Under the pieces are notes generated by a model, which saw nothing but the letters and a program-made list of their open reading frames with translations, did not search any database and had not been told where the DNA came from. This document shows positions 35,664 through 44,373 of a stretch of 64,000 nucleotides of DNA, in pieces (position 1 is the stretch's first letter; every line of letters starts with the position of its first letter). The DNA lies in assembly GCF_004920835.1 (NCBI RefSeq), contig NZ_QFHO01000010.1, forward strand, positions 1 through 64,000, given 5' to 3'. Both the position numbers and the translations under genes were made by a program. Source of the stretch: Stenotrophomonas maltophilia. Lineage in GTDB: Bacteria > Pseudomonadota > Gammaproteobacteria > Xanthomonadales > Xanthomonadaceae.

Positions 35664-35873
35664 TCACATAGGCGCGGCCGGCCGTGGCCACAGCGCATCG
35701 TCGCGCTCCAGGTCGTAGTCGCTGCCGAAGGCCAGCGCCGCCTCGCGCGGCGGTAGGTCTGCGTAGCAGCCCAGCAAGTACTCATCCATGCCGGCATCGC
35801 GGTGGTCGATGGCGAACAGGTGGAGAAGTTCCCTGTCGAAGGCTTCCAGCCATGCGGGGTCGATCTTGGTCAT
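35664..35873 (-). CDS. Small hypothetical protein
   Basis: 69 residues, acidic, with several aromatic and leucine positions (WLEAFDRELLHLFAIDH, MDEYLLGCYADLP). A GAGG site precedes the ATG. I do not recognise it. It lies just before the immunity gene array on the opposite strand. Confidence 0.55.
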   Translation of the reverse strand: MTKIDPAWLEAFDRELLHLFAIDHRDAGMDEYLLGCYADLPPREAALAFGSDYDLERDDALWPRPAAPM

Positions 35874-36043
35874 GTCATCCTCCAGAGGGGAAAGGGAGGA
35901 TGGCTGGAGCGCGTCTCAAGGCGTGGGACGCATGCTTGACCAGGTTCCGAATCTCGCAGTGATCTGATTGCACGAGGTGGAAGGTCGGGGTAGAACGGGG
36001 CAGACTCGCTACGGCGCATCATAGCTAAAGAAGGCGGAAGAGC

Positions 36044-36687
36044 ATGGAAGCATCGAAGTCGAACCAGCCTGTTCCTGGCAAGTACTTCCTCCTGATGCCT
36101 GATACCACGCGTGGGGGAAAGGGGCACGGCGTTGTGTTCGAGAACGCGAAGCGGCTGCGCATCCCGCCTCGCCTGATCCTGCGACCAGAAGAAGGGGGAT
36201 TTCCCCCCATGGCGGAGAAGCCGCTGCTGGTTTACTCGGCAAAGAAGGGGAGCCTCCCAGAGGATCTGGAGGGGGCATGAGCGGCTACTGGATGGTCTCC
36301 GAACGATTACGCGGTGCTCTTGTGTCTGTAGATCCGGCTGGCTTCGAGTTTGTAGAGTGTGACTACCGCCTTGCCGATGGATCCAAGGGCCCGCGGTACT
36401 TCCTGTGCGATGTAACCCGTGAACGCGATGCGGTGGACGAAGAAGCCTCGAAACTTCGGATCATCACTGACGCAGGCTATCGAGGTGGGAAGTTCTACGA
36501 CCTAAGGGGCGGAGCCAGTCTGGCGTTCCGCAAGCAGGTCATAGGTCAAGCCAGAATATTCCGGACGCCTTACTCGGGAAACTTCGTCTTCTGCGACAGA
36601 GAGCTCCGCGACGCTGTGTGGAACGCTGGAATCGGTGGGCCGCGTGCATCGCGAGGCCTCTGGTTCACTGACGCGGCCAGCATCTAA
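36044..36687 (+). pseudogene. Imm11-family immunity gene, copy 1, frameshifted
   Basis: Two frames, 36044-36280 (ending in DLEGA) and 36277-36687 (starting MSGYW), together cover a full Imm11/DUF1629-type protein like the next three genes. At 36271-36275 there are five Gs; six would restore the reading GAG GGG GGC ATG AGC (EGGMS), as in the third copy. The second half begins with ATG overlapping the stop (ATGA), so two half-proteins could still be made. The break may be a fixed mutation, phase variation at the G-run or a sequencing error. Restored length would be 214 residues. Confidence 0.8.
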
Positions 36688-36785
36688 GTCAGAGTTCTGA
36701 AGGCCGGACTTTTGGGCGCCTTTGATATTCGCTTCAATTGCTTATGAGCGCCTTCGATTCACATCAACAACGTGGGATGAAAAGC

Positions 36786-37427
36786 ATGCGATCGGACTCC
36801 ACCCATCAGCCGCGCAAGGGCGAGTTCTTCAAGCTTCGACCGGATGCTACCCGAGGAGGGAAGGGCCACGGGGTGGTCTTTGATAACGAGGATGCGTTGC
36901 TTGTGACTCCCAGGCTGATACTTTTGCCCGAAGCCCGTGGCCTCCCTCCACTGCGTGAAACCCCACGCTTGGTCTATCGGGAGCGGCAGGGTGTACCTCC
37001 ACAGGATCTGGAAGGCGGGTTGAGCGGCTATTGGCTGGTCTCCGAGCGTCTGCGCCAGGCTATGGAAGAGATCGACCCTGACGCGTTCGTTTTCGCTGAT
37101 ACCGACTATCGCTTGGAAGACGGTTCAAAGGGACCAACCTACTTCCTTTGCGACGTGGTCCGTACGCTGGATGCCTTGGATGAAGAAGCGTCCCAGCTCA
37201 ACATCGTGATCAGCGATGAGTACGCGGCAGGAAAATACTACCGCCTGACCGGTGATGTCCGGTTGGCGTTCAATCGCGAGGCGCTGGGATCGGCCCACGT
37301 GTTCAGATTGCCCTTCCATGGCGGGGTTTTCTGCGACCGAACGTTCAAGGATGCGGTGGAAGCTGCCGGCATCGTCACGGCCAAGAGATCCAACGGGCTC
37401 TGGTTTGAAGATGTGGTGAACTGCTGA
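36786..37427 (+). CDS. Imm11-family immunity protein, copy 2
   Basis: 213 residues; the start at 36786 aligns the N-terminus with the other copies (eleven residues before the GEFF/GKYF position). Conserved blocks are RPDATRGGKGHGVVFDN, DLEGGLSGYWLVSERL, DGSKGPTYFLCDVVRTLDALDEE and HVFRLPFHGGVFCDR. The family (DUF1629/Imm11) is known from polymorphic toxin systems as cytoplasmic immunity protein, often for HNH/AHH-type nucleases. The array precedes an effector with an AHH-like domain. Confidence 0.82.
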   Translation: MRSDSTHQPRKGEFFKLRPDATRGGKGHGVVFDNEDALLVTPRLILLPEARGLPPLRETPRLVYRERQGVPPQDLEGGLSGYWLVSERLRQAMEEIDPDAFVFADTDYRLEDGSKGPTYFLCDVVRTLDALDEEASQLNIVISDEYAAGKYYRLTGDVRLAFNREALGSAHVFRLPFHGGVFCDRTFKDAVEAAGIVTAKRSNGLWFEDVVNC

Positions 37428-37514
37428 GTCGGTCCCGTCGGCGCCAAGCTCGTGACCGATGCTGCAAGTATGCGGAGTGCGGTACATGCCTCAAATTCGG
37501 AAGGGAACAAGCAC

Positions 37515-38159
37515 ATGCCCACGTTAGAACGTAATCAGCCTGCGCCTGGCGAGTTCTATCTGCTGATGCCTGACACGACCCGAAGGGGAAGAGGGCACGG
37601 CGTTGAGATCGAAAATGAGGACGCACTGCTGACGCCTCCCAGGCTGATCATACGCCCGGAAGAAGGCGGTTTTCCTCATCTGGCGCAGAGACCGCGTCTG
37701 GTGCTCGATCCAATGCTGGGGGATCCACCGCAGGACCTCGAAGGAGGAATGAGTGGCTACTGGTTGGTATCAGAGCGCCTCAAGAAGGTCTTCAATGAAA
37801 TCGATCCCGTTGCCTTTGAGTTCGTGGAGTGTGATTACCTGCTTCCGGACGGCACAGAGGGCCCAGCGTACTACCTGTGTGAGGTTGCTCGCGAACTTGA
37901 TGCCGTCGATGAGGCGGCATCGAGGTTCCGGGTCATCGTTGATGAGGGCTATCCGGGCGGGAAGTTCTACGACCTACGTGGCGGAGCAAGCTTGGCGTTC
38001 AAGAGGGAAGTAATCAGGGATAGTCATGTCTTCAGGAGCCCGTACTCCGGCGATCTTGTGTACTGCGATCGCATGTTCCGGGATGCCATGAGGGATGTGG
38101 GAATCGGAAGTGACAGAGAAACGCGCGGTCTGAGGTTCAAGGACGTATTCAGAGTATGA
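37515..38159 (+). CDS. Imm11-family immunity protein, copy 3
   Basis: 214 residues from ATG 37515 (GGAAGGGAAC upstream). It keeps every block of the array: LLMPDTTRRGRGHGVEIEN, PPRLIIRPEEGGFPHLAQ, DLEGGMSGYWLVSERLKK, YYLCEVARELDAVDE and HVFRSPYSGDLVYCDRMFRD. It is closest to copy 1. The 87-nt spacing to copy 2 and divergence among copies suggest successive tandem duplication, possibly to follow changes in the cognate nuclease. Confidence 0.82.
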   Translation: MPTLERNQPAPGEFYLLMPDTTRRGRGHGVEIENEDALLTPPRLIIRPEEGGFPHLAQRPRLVLDPMLGDPPQDLEGGMSGYWLVSERLKKVFNEIDPVAFEFVECDYLLPDGTEGPAYYLCEVARELDAVDEAASRFRVIVDEGYPGGKFYDLRGGASLAFKREVIRDSHVFRSPYSGDLVYCDRMFRDAMRDVGIGSDRETRGLRFKDVFRV

Positions 38160-38252
38160 GCGAATTTCACACCGCCTTGCTGTCAGGTCCAAGTGTGATC
38201 GATGTAAGCTCTCTCACAGATCGCATTGCAGGAAGCCCAAAGGAAAACGACG

Positions 38253-38894
38253 ATGGAACCTATGGCAATCAATGAACCTGAATCGGGAAGATTCTTCCTG
38301 TTTGCGCCGGAATTGGAAAGCAATCGTCGTTTCAGAGGAGCGATCTTCGAGAACGTTCAGGCGCTGCTGTCGCCACCTCGGATAATCCTCAGGCCAGAGA
38401 ACGGTGGATTTCCCGAGCTCCGGGAGAAGCCCCGAATTGTGTTCGATGCCTCTCAGGGGCCTGCGCCGCGGGATCTGGAGGGTGGTTTCAGCGGGTACTG
38501 GCTGGTCTCGGAGCGGCTCCAGCGCGTAATGAACGCGTTGGATCGAGGTGCCTTCGCATTCGCCGAATGTGATGTTCGCTTTGCAGATGGCGCGCAGGGC
38601 CCACGTCACTTTTTGTGCGACGTAGTGAGAGAGCTGGACGCGGTGGACGAGGATCGTTCACGGCTTGATATTGAGATTGACGATGACTTCGTCAATGGCA
38701 AGTTCTACTCGATTGCAGGCGGTGCCAGCTTGGCCTTCAAGAACGATGTTCTGGCAGGAGCGCATGTCTTCCTCACGCCATTCAGTACGTTCGTAATCGC
38801 TGATCGTCAGTTCGTGGATGCTGTGCATGCGGCGGGAGTGCCGGATGATCCGGAGTCGAGTGGAATATCTTTCATTGATGCATCAGATATCTGA
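38253..38894 (+). CDS. Imm11-family immunity protein, copy 4
   Basis: 213 residues from ATG 38253 with AGGAAAACG upstream. The N-terminal block is the most divergent of the array (LFAPELESNRRFRGAIFEN replaces the MPDTTRGGKGHG version), while DLEGGFSGYWLVSERLQR, FLCDVVRELDAVDED and GGASLAFKNDVLAGAHVF are kept. It stands 31 nt before the effector start and is the best candidate for the current cognate immunity protein. Confidence 0.82.
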   Translation: MEPMAINEPESGRFFLFAPELESNRRFRGAIFENVQALLSPPRIILRPENGGFPELREKPRIVFDASQGPAPRDLEGGFSGYWLVSERLQRVMNALDRGAFAFAECDVRFADGAQGPRHFLCDVVRELDAVDEDRSRLDIEIDDDFVNGKFYSIAGGASLAFKNDVLAGAHVFLTPFSTFVIADRQFVDAVHAAGVPDDPESSGISFIDASDI

Positions 38895-38925
38895 TTAAGT
38901 GCGGCTGCACGGAAGGAGCCTCCAG

Positions 38926-41900
38926 ATGCCTCGAGCCGTTCCCAGCTTTCAGCAACATCACGCCATTGAGCAACAGACGCTTGGCAATAGTCGCTTGCTC
39001 AAGGCTCTGGCTGATGCGGGTCGCTTCAACATCGATGCCGATCAGAACCTGATCAATATGCCCCACGACAAGGCGCTCGCGCAGGCCTTGGGTGTATCAC
39101 CTCACAGCGGCGGACCGATTCGTGAGTATCGAATCGGATTGGAAGCCAATCTTGCCCGCCTCGAGCAAAGCCGGGATGGCCGAGCAGCGCTGGCCGGCGA
39201 CCCGGAGGCAATGGATCGCATCGCTGCCAAAGTTCATCGGTTGAGCGACATTTCACAGGTCGGCCTGGTCAACGGCGATCTGAGAACGAACACTGCTTTA
39301 GGACAAAGCACCGATCAGGCGCGTGCACAGACGAGGGAGTTCTACAGGAGGCCCGAGGAGTACGCCCTGCAGCACTCTGGACAGCTGGAGCACCACCAGC
39401 AGTCTTCCGTTCTTTCCAGGCAATGGAGCGTCGTTACACCCAACGAGAGCCGCGTTGTATACACGCTCCAGCACTTTCAAGGGTCCGGACAGCCGCTGAT
39501 ACGTGGCGGCAACATCGAGCTGCAGCGCAACGGATTGTCGAATGCCATCGCTGATGCCCATCACGCCGGGCGTCTCCAAATTTCCCCGGGCGGCGTTCTT
39601 GTAGTTGAATCTGTTCTTGGTGAAGAGGCCGCGTCACGCCTTCGTGCTCCGGTCGGGCAACGCGGCGGAGTTGCATTGGACCTCCTCCTCGGCGAAGCCT
39701 CCACCAGCCAACTGATCCGCTCCGGCGGCCTGCTCGCCTCTGGCGCCGACGCTGTGATCACCGCCCGCCGAACCTCGCAACTGCTGGAAGAAGGCAACGG
39801 CACCGCCGCTCAGTCCGAGCTCACCCACGCCCTGGCGCGCAACGGCGGTGGGTGGATCGGTGGCATGGCCACGGCATCGGTGATCGGCACCTCCAGCTTC
39901 GTCCCTGCGGCCATCGTCGCGGGCGATGCGCTGCTGATGAGCAAGGCGTTCGACAAGGGCGCCGATTTGCTCGACAACCGCGCCGTCTACCGGCAGACCG
40001 ACAAGGCGGACGTGACATGGCAGTTCAATGGCCTCAACTGGCAGCGCCAGGCGGCCATGGACAGTGCGGGCGACGGCCTGGGCAATCCTGCCGAGCGCAG
40101 CGTAGGTGCCAGCTACGAGAAGGCCCGTGAGCTGGGCGCGTATGCCCATGTAAAAGCGGTAGAGCTGGCGCTGGGTAAGGCACCGCCGCCGCAAGATCCC
40201 TTCAGCATCCCGGCGCGGGACGGCGAGGGCCGCCTGGACAATCCCAACTGGCACCGCGATGCGCAGACCGAGCAATGGACACGCCAGGTCAAGATCGGTG
40301 TGTCCGGTGCCAATGACCGGGGTGTCTACGAGACGCAGACCGCCAGCCCAGAACGCGCCAGCGAGCTGAATCGCGAGGCAGTGCAGCGCATCGAGAGCAA
40401 CATCGCCCATGGCAAGGCCGGCATCGCCGCCAGCTATCTGGAGGCGCGCGCCGCCACCCGTGCCAGCGACTTCGTGCCGCTGGTGCCCGAAGCGGTGGAG
40501 CAGGCCCGCGCCGAGAGCGACGCCGTTCTTGGCTCGGACAACCAGCGCTACCAACGCGATGAGGCTGGCCAATGGACGCACGCCGGCCAAGCAGCGACAG
40601 GCAACATGGCGCTGGAGCTGGAACTGACCCGCACCATCCAGCAACCATCGCTTGAGCATTTCAACCAGAACATCGCTGCATTGGAAGCGCGGCCGTTGCC
40701 ATCGGCAGGCGAGATGAACCAGAACGAGCTGCGCCACAGCTACTACGCTGCGGGCGTTGCGCTGTCACCGGCATGGGAGCAAGCGATTGCGCTGGCCACG
40801 GCACGCACGCGCGAGCAGCACGGCATTACGGGTCCCACGCTGCAGGAACTGGGGCCCGCAGCCGAGGGCAACGCGGGCGCCTCCCGGCCCATCACCCATT
40901 ACCAGGTAGGTCAGGATGGCGTGGCGCGCGCCGTCGCGACCACCAGCACGCAGGAGCTGCAGGCCGCATGGAATGAGGTGCGGACGCGTGCCAATGAGCA
41001 GGCGCCGTTACCGGACTCGCCCGAGCTGCGCATTGCCGCGCTGTCGGCGGGTGAGCAGGAGGCTTACCGGCAGGCACTGCAGGAGGCCAATCGGCAAGGT
41101 GCTGCACAGGTGGATGCAGGGCAGGCTGCACGAGCGGCCGCGCAGGTGGCACATGGCGACAAACCATCGGAGCAGGGCGGGAACGTGGAAGCGCGGCCTG
41201 AAGAGCCGGCGACTGCGCAGCCCATCGCGCCTGCGACGGTTGCGGCATCGTCGCCAGCGACAACGGTCGCACCACCACCTACGCCCGCGCCACAGGACAA
41301 GCCCGCGCCTCAGCGGCACGCCGAGCAGCGCGATCCGCCGCGGCGTGAGGCGGAGCCCCAACCTCAGCCCCATCCAAACAGCGAGGCGCCCACCGAAAAC
41401 CGTACTGCCTCACAGACGCCGGAGCCCACCGAGCCTATGCAGGCGCACCCGGCCGCACCTGAGCGCGCGACGCCACACGCTGCCGCGCCTCTGGCAGCGG
41501 CAACGCGGGCGGTGCCCACGCAGCGCACAGAGCAGGTACCGGAGCCGGAGCCGGAGCAGATGGCTGCACCTGTGATTGCTCTCACTCCACAGCAGGACAT
41601 GGCAGTTCAGGAGGTCGAGCCGGTGCCCTTCAAGGAGCCGCTGCCTGCTGAGCCTGCGCGCGATCCATGGCCTTTGGAGCAGGAAGCGGCACAACACGTG
41701 CCAGAGCCCGAACCGGCTCCATTGGATGACCTTCAGCCCGTCACTGCGGCTGTCACTGTTCCTGCCGAGCCCACGATAGCGCCAAGCCCTGAGCCGGCCG
41801 CGCCCGCACCCGCACCGGATGAGGCATCGGCCCCGAATCGGGCGCTGCAGGACCCCACGCAGCCCGGTCACCCCGATCATGCGCTGTATCAGCAGATCCG

Positions 41901-42279
41901 CGAGGGCGTGGAAGCGCTGGATGCAAAGCACGGCCGCAGCTTCGATGAAGTCAGCGAACGCATGACCGCCAGCCTTCTGGTACTGGCCAAGGACAACGAC
42001 CTGGAACGGGTGGACCATGTGCTGGTGAGCAACGCTACGCACGAGCACTCTGCCGGGCACACGCTGTTCGTGGTGCAGGGCGAGCCGAGCAATCCGGCCC
42101 ATCAGCGCGCTGCGATTCCGACCGAGATGGCGGCGCAGACACCGGTGGAGGAGTCACTGCAGCAGTTCGACTCTGTCAGCCGTGAAGCGCATCAGCGCGC
42201 GCTTGCAAATCAGATGGATCAGCAGCTGGAAGACCAACGGGTGCAGCACGATATACAGATTCGTGCGGCGAGTATGTGA
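38926..42279 (+). CDS. T4SS effector: AHH nuclease-like head, XVIPCD tail
   Basis: 1117 residues; ATG 38926 has AAGGAG eight bases upstream. Residues 9-80 resemble the AHH branch of HNH/Endo VII nucleases: FQQHHAIEQQTL, then FNIDADQNLINMPHD and PHSGGPIREYRIGLEANL. A middle region (about 220-720) contains a hydrophobic, glycine-rich stretch near 310-345. A Pro/Glu/Ala-rich linker spans about 720-975. Residues 977-1100 are an XVIPCD (GHPDHALYQQIREGVEALD, FDEVSERMTASLLVLAKDN, RVDHVLVSN, FVVQGEPSNPAHQRA), the signal that targets effectors to the bacteria-killing Xanthomonadales T4SS. The nuclease is N-terminal because the export signal occupies the C-terminus. Confidence 0.83.
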   Translation: MPRAVPSFQQHHAIEQQTLGNSRLLKALADAGRFNIDADQNLINMPHDKALAQALGVSPHSGGPIREYRIGLEANLARLEQSRDGRAALAGDPEAMDRIAAKVHRLSDISQVGLVNGDLRTNTALGQSTDQARAQTREFYRRPEEYALQHSGQLEHHQQSSVLSRQWSVVTPNESRVVYTLQHFQGSGQPLIRGGNIELQRNGLSNAIADAHHAGRLQISPGGVLVVESVLGEEAASRLRAPVGQRGGVALDLLLGEASTSQLIRSGGLLASGADAVITARRTSQLLEEGNGTAAQSELTHALARNGGGWIGGMATASVIGTSSFVPAAIVAGDALLMSKAFDKGADLLDNRAVYRQTDKADVTWQFNGLNWQRQAAMDSAGDGLGNPAERSVGASYEKARELGAYAHVKAVELALGKAPPPQDPFSIPARDGEGRLDNPNWHRDAQTEQWTRQVKIGVSGANDRGVYETQTASPERASELNREAVQRIESNIAHGKAGIAASYLEARAATRASDFVPLVPEAVEQARAESDAVLGSDNQRYQRDEAGQWTHAGQAATGNMALELELTRTIQQPSLEHFNQNIAALEARPLPSAGEMNQNELRHSYYAAGVALSPAWEQAIALATARTREQHGITGPTLQELGPAAEGNAGASRPITHYQVGQDGVARAVATTSTQELQAAWNEVRTRANEQAPLPDSPELRIAALSAGEQEAYRQALQEANRQGAAQVDAGQAARAAAQVAHGDKPSEQGGNVEARPEEPATAQPIAPATVAASSPATTVAPPPTPAPQDKPAPQRHAEQRDPPRREAEPQPQPHPNSEAPTENRTASQTPEPTEPMQAHPAAPERATPHAAAPLAAATRAVPTQRTEQVPEPEPEQMAAPVIALTPQQDMAVQEVEPVPFKEPLPAEPARDPWPLEQEAAQHVPEPEPAPLDDLQPVTAAVTVPAEPTIAPSPEPAAPAPAPDEASAPNRALQDPTQPGHPDHALYQQIREGVEALDAKHGRSFDEVSERMTASLLVLAKDNDLERVDHVLVSNATHEHSAGHTLFVVQGEPSNPAHQRAAIPTEMAAQTPVEESLQQFDSVSREAHQRALANQMDQQLEDQRVQHDIQIRAASM

Positions 42280-42404
42280 TTCGATGGAACGTGCACTCAA
42301 GTTCAGGTGGATGCTGCCGATAGGGCGTTACGCGCGTGCGTTGCGCGCGGGGCCGAAGCTCATCGATGAGCTTTCGATGAATTGTGAATGCAGATGGATC
42401 CGCA

Positions 42405-43085
42405 ATGAAAGCAACAGATCTGATCGAATCGTTGACCCGGAAGTTGGGAACCACCTCGCAGGGTGAGCTGGCCGCTGCTCTGGGGGTATCAGTGGGAACG
42501 CTGATCAACTGGAAGAATCGCGACGAGGACCTTAGTGCCAATCAGGTGGCTTCCGCGTTGGCGAAGTCGCGGGAAGCGGCCGTGGATGAGTCGCAGTTCA
42601 GGGCGATCCAGCCAATTGTAGAGTTCTATACGATTGACCGGTGCCTGACCAAGCAAGAGAAGAGTTGGCAGGTTTTCAACGGTGGTTCGGGCGCGAGCAA
42701 GTATGCGCAGGGAGTGAAGGCCGAGCTTGAAAATAGCTGTGGCATCTACATCTTCTATGATTCCCGTGGCCAGGCCTTGTACGTCGGAAAGGCTCGTGAG
42801 CAATCGCTCTGGAAGGAAATTAACCTGGCCTTCAATCGACGGCGCGATGTACAGTCCATCTCGCTGGTTAGCCATCCTGATCGGAATCGGGAGTTCAAGC
42901 CAGGCTACGAAAAGCTTCGCCAGCCGAAACGGGTCAGTCTCGAGCTGTTCGACTTGGCTGGGTACTTCAGTGCGTACGACGTGGACCCGGGGATGATCGA
43001 TGATCTCGAAGCCCTGATGGTTCGTGGCTTTGCCAACGATCTTCTGAACATCCGCATGGAGACGTTCGCCCACTCGCGAAAGTGA
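42405..43085 (+). CDS. HTH plus GIY-YIG domain protein
   Basis: 226 residues from ATG 42405; GTG 42384 would add seven. Residues 1-55 form a phage-repressor-like helix-turn-helix (TSQGELAAALGVSVGTLINWKNRD). Residues about 105-200 look like a GIY-YIG nuclease core: CGIYIFYDSRGQALYVGKAR, followed by a conserved-looking region with arginines and a late glutamate (DDLEALMVRGF). Such a fusion could be a DNA-binding nuclease or a regulator that uses the fold for binding. It lies between two effector genes. The family was not identified. Confidence 0.65.
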   Translation: MKATDLIESLTRKLGTTSQGELAAALGVSVGTLINWKNRDEDLSANQVASALAKSREAAVDESQFRAIQPIVEFYTIDRCLTKQEKSWQVFNGGSGASKYAQGVKAELENSCGIYIFYDSRGQALYVGKAREQSLWKEINLAFNRRRDVQSISLVSHPDRNREFKPGYEKLRQPKRVSLELFDLAGYFSAYDVDPGMIDDLEALMVRGFANDLLNIRMETFAHSRK

Positions 43086-43281
43086 CCGTTCCGCGCTGGG
43101 TGGCGTGCAATCACGTCACCGGCGCAACGATCACCGGTTGCAGTACCCGCTCTCGCGGGATTGCCGTCTGGTTCACACATTCAGCAAGCCGATCCCGCAG
43201 CTTGGGCCTCTCCACCTGCCCCCCATCCCACCTATGCCATCATCCGGCCAGGACCGCAGCACCCATCAAGGCTGAACAGGC

Positions 43282-44208
43282 ATGGAGCAGGCAACACGCT
43301 ACACCGCAACGCTGTACCTGGCCGCCCCCGGCACCCCACTGAAGAGCGGGGGCATCTCGCCGCGCGGCCATATGTACCTGCAGGTAGCCGCAGACGACGA
43401 GGCCCACAGCTACGGCTTCGCACCACGGCGCCATGCGCCAGGCGAAACCCGCACCGGTGTGCAGTACGCGCAGGTGCGCCACGACGATGCCGACGAGCAT
43501 CTGGACCCGTACTACAGCCGCACCCTGGAAATCACCGAGGAGCATTACGGCTGTCTGCGTGACTTCGCTGAGGAACCGGCCGAGTTCGAATTCGATGTGG
43601 ATCGCCCGGCCACCATCAACCGCTGCAGCGATTTCGTCTGGGCGGCGTTGCATTACGCTGGTCTGCATCCGCTGCCGGCGCCGCTGGATGGCGGCAGCAA
43701 TCTTGGCGAGTTCGCGGTGCTGTTCAACCTGCCGGAAATCCAGTGCATTGCCGCACCGTTCCCGGGCAGCGATCTGAATGCCGAAACCCATCATGCGATG
43801 CCCGAGCGCGAGGCCGAACATCATCGCCAGGGCGACCGCGCCAGCGATGAGCCGCCGCCGACGCCGATTGAAGTGGCCGGCACGCTGCTGGACCCCTCGC
43901 ATCCGGACCATCGCCTGTTCGCGCAGCTGATCCAGAAAGTGGCCGAGCTGGACGCCGCGCATGGCCGCCCGTTCGATGCGGCCAGCCAGCGCATCAGTGC
44001 CAGCCTGCTGGTGCTGGCCAAGCAGAACAATCTCTCGCGTGTGGACCACGTGCTGCTCAGCCAGCCGACCAGGAACAGCCATGTCGCCGAAAGCATCTTC
44101 ATCGTGCAGGGCGACCGCAACGACCCGGCGCACCGCCGTGCCAGCATCGCCACCGAAGTGGCGGCCAAGACCGATGTGGCCGATTCGCTGCGCTTGAAAG
44201 AGCAGTAA
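43282..44208 (+). CDS. T4SS effector: permuted papain-like head, XVIPCD tail
   Basis: 308 residues. The head (about 1-165) has a histidine strand first (SPRGHMYLQVAADD, His30) and later a cysteine helix (NRCSDFVWAALHYAGL, Cys115), the His-before-Cys order of circularly permuted NlpC/P60 (LRAT/YaeF-like) enzymes. Residues 204-300 are an XVIPCD (DPSHPDHRLFAQLIQKVAELD, SASLLVLAKQNNLSRVDHVLLS). I infer an antibacterial enzyme acting on peptidoglycan or lipid in the target periplasm. No signal-peptide-bearing immunity gene is adjacent; the next gene is a YncE-like propeller. Confidence 0.72.
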   Translation: MEQATRYTATLYLAAPGTPLKSGGISPRGHMYLQVAADDEAHSYGFAPRRHAPGETRTGVQYAQVRHDDADEHLDPYYSRTLEITEEHYGCLRDFAEEPAEFEFDVDRPATINRCSDFVWAALHYAGLHPLPAPLDGGSNLGEFAVLFNLPEIQCIAAPFPGSDLNAETHHAMPEREAEHHRQGDRASDEPPPTPIEVAGTLLDPSHPDHRLFAQLIQKVAELDAAHGRPFDAASQRISASLLVLAKQNNLSRVDHVLLSQPTRNSHVAESIFIVQGDRNDPAHRRASIATEVAAKTDVADSLRLKEQ

Positions 44209-44373
44209 TCCGCGCGCCTGCCATACGCGCGCCGGCGCACGCCACGCCCCCCACCTGCTACCATTCCCCCGCTACCCAGCCAGCCCACCCCGCGCAGACA
44301 GATGCAGGTCGGGCCGTCGTAGAACGGCCCAGCGAGCCAGGACACCCTCCCGTGCCCATTCAAGGACGCTCGC

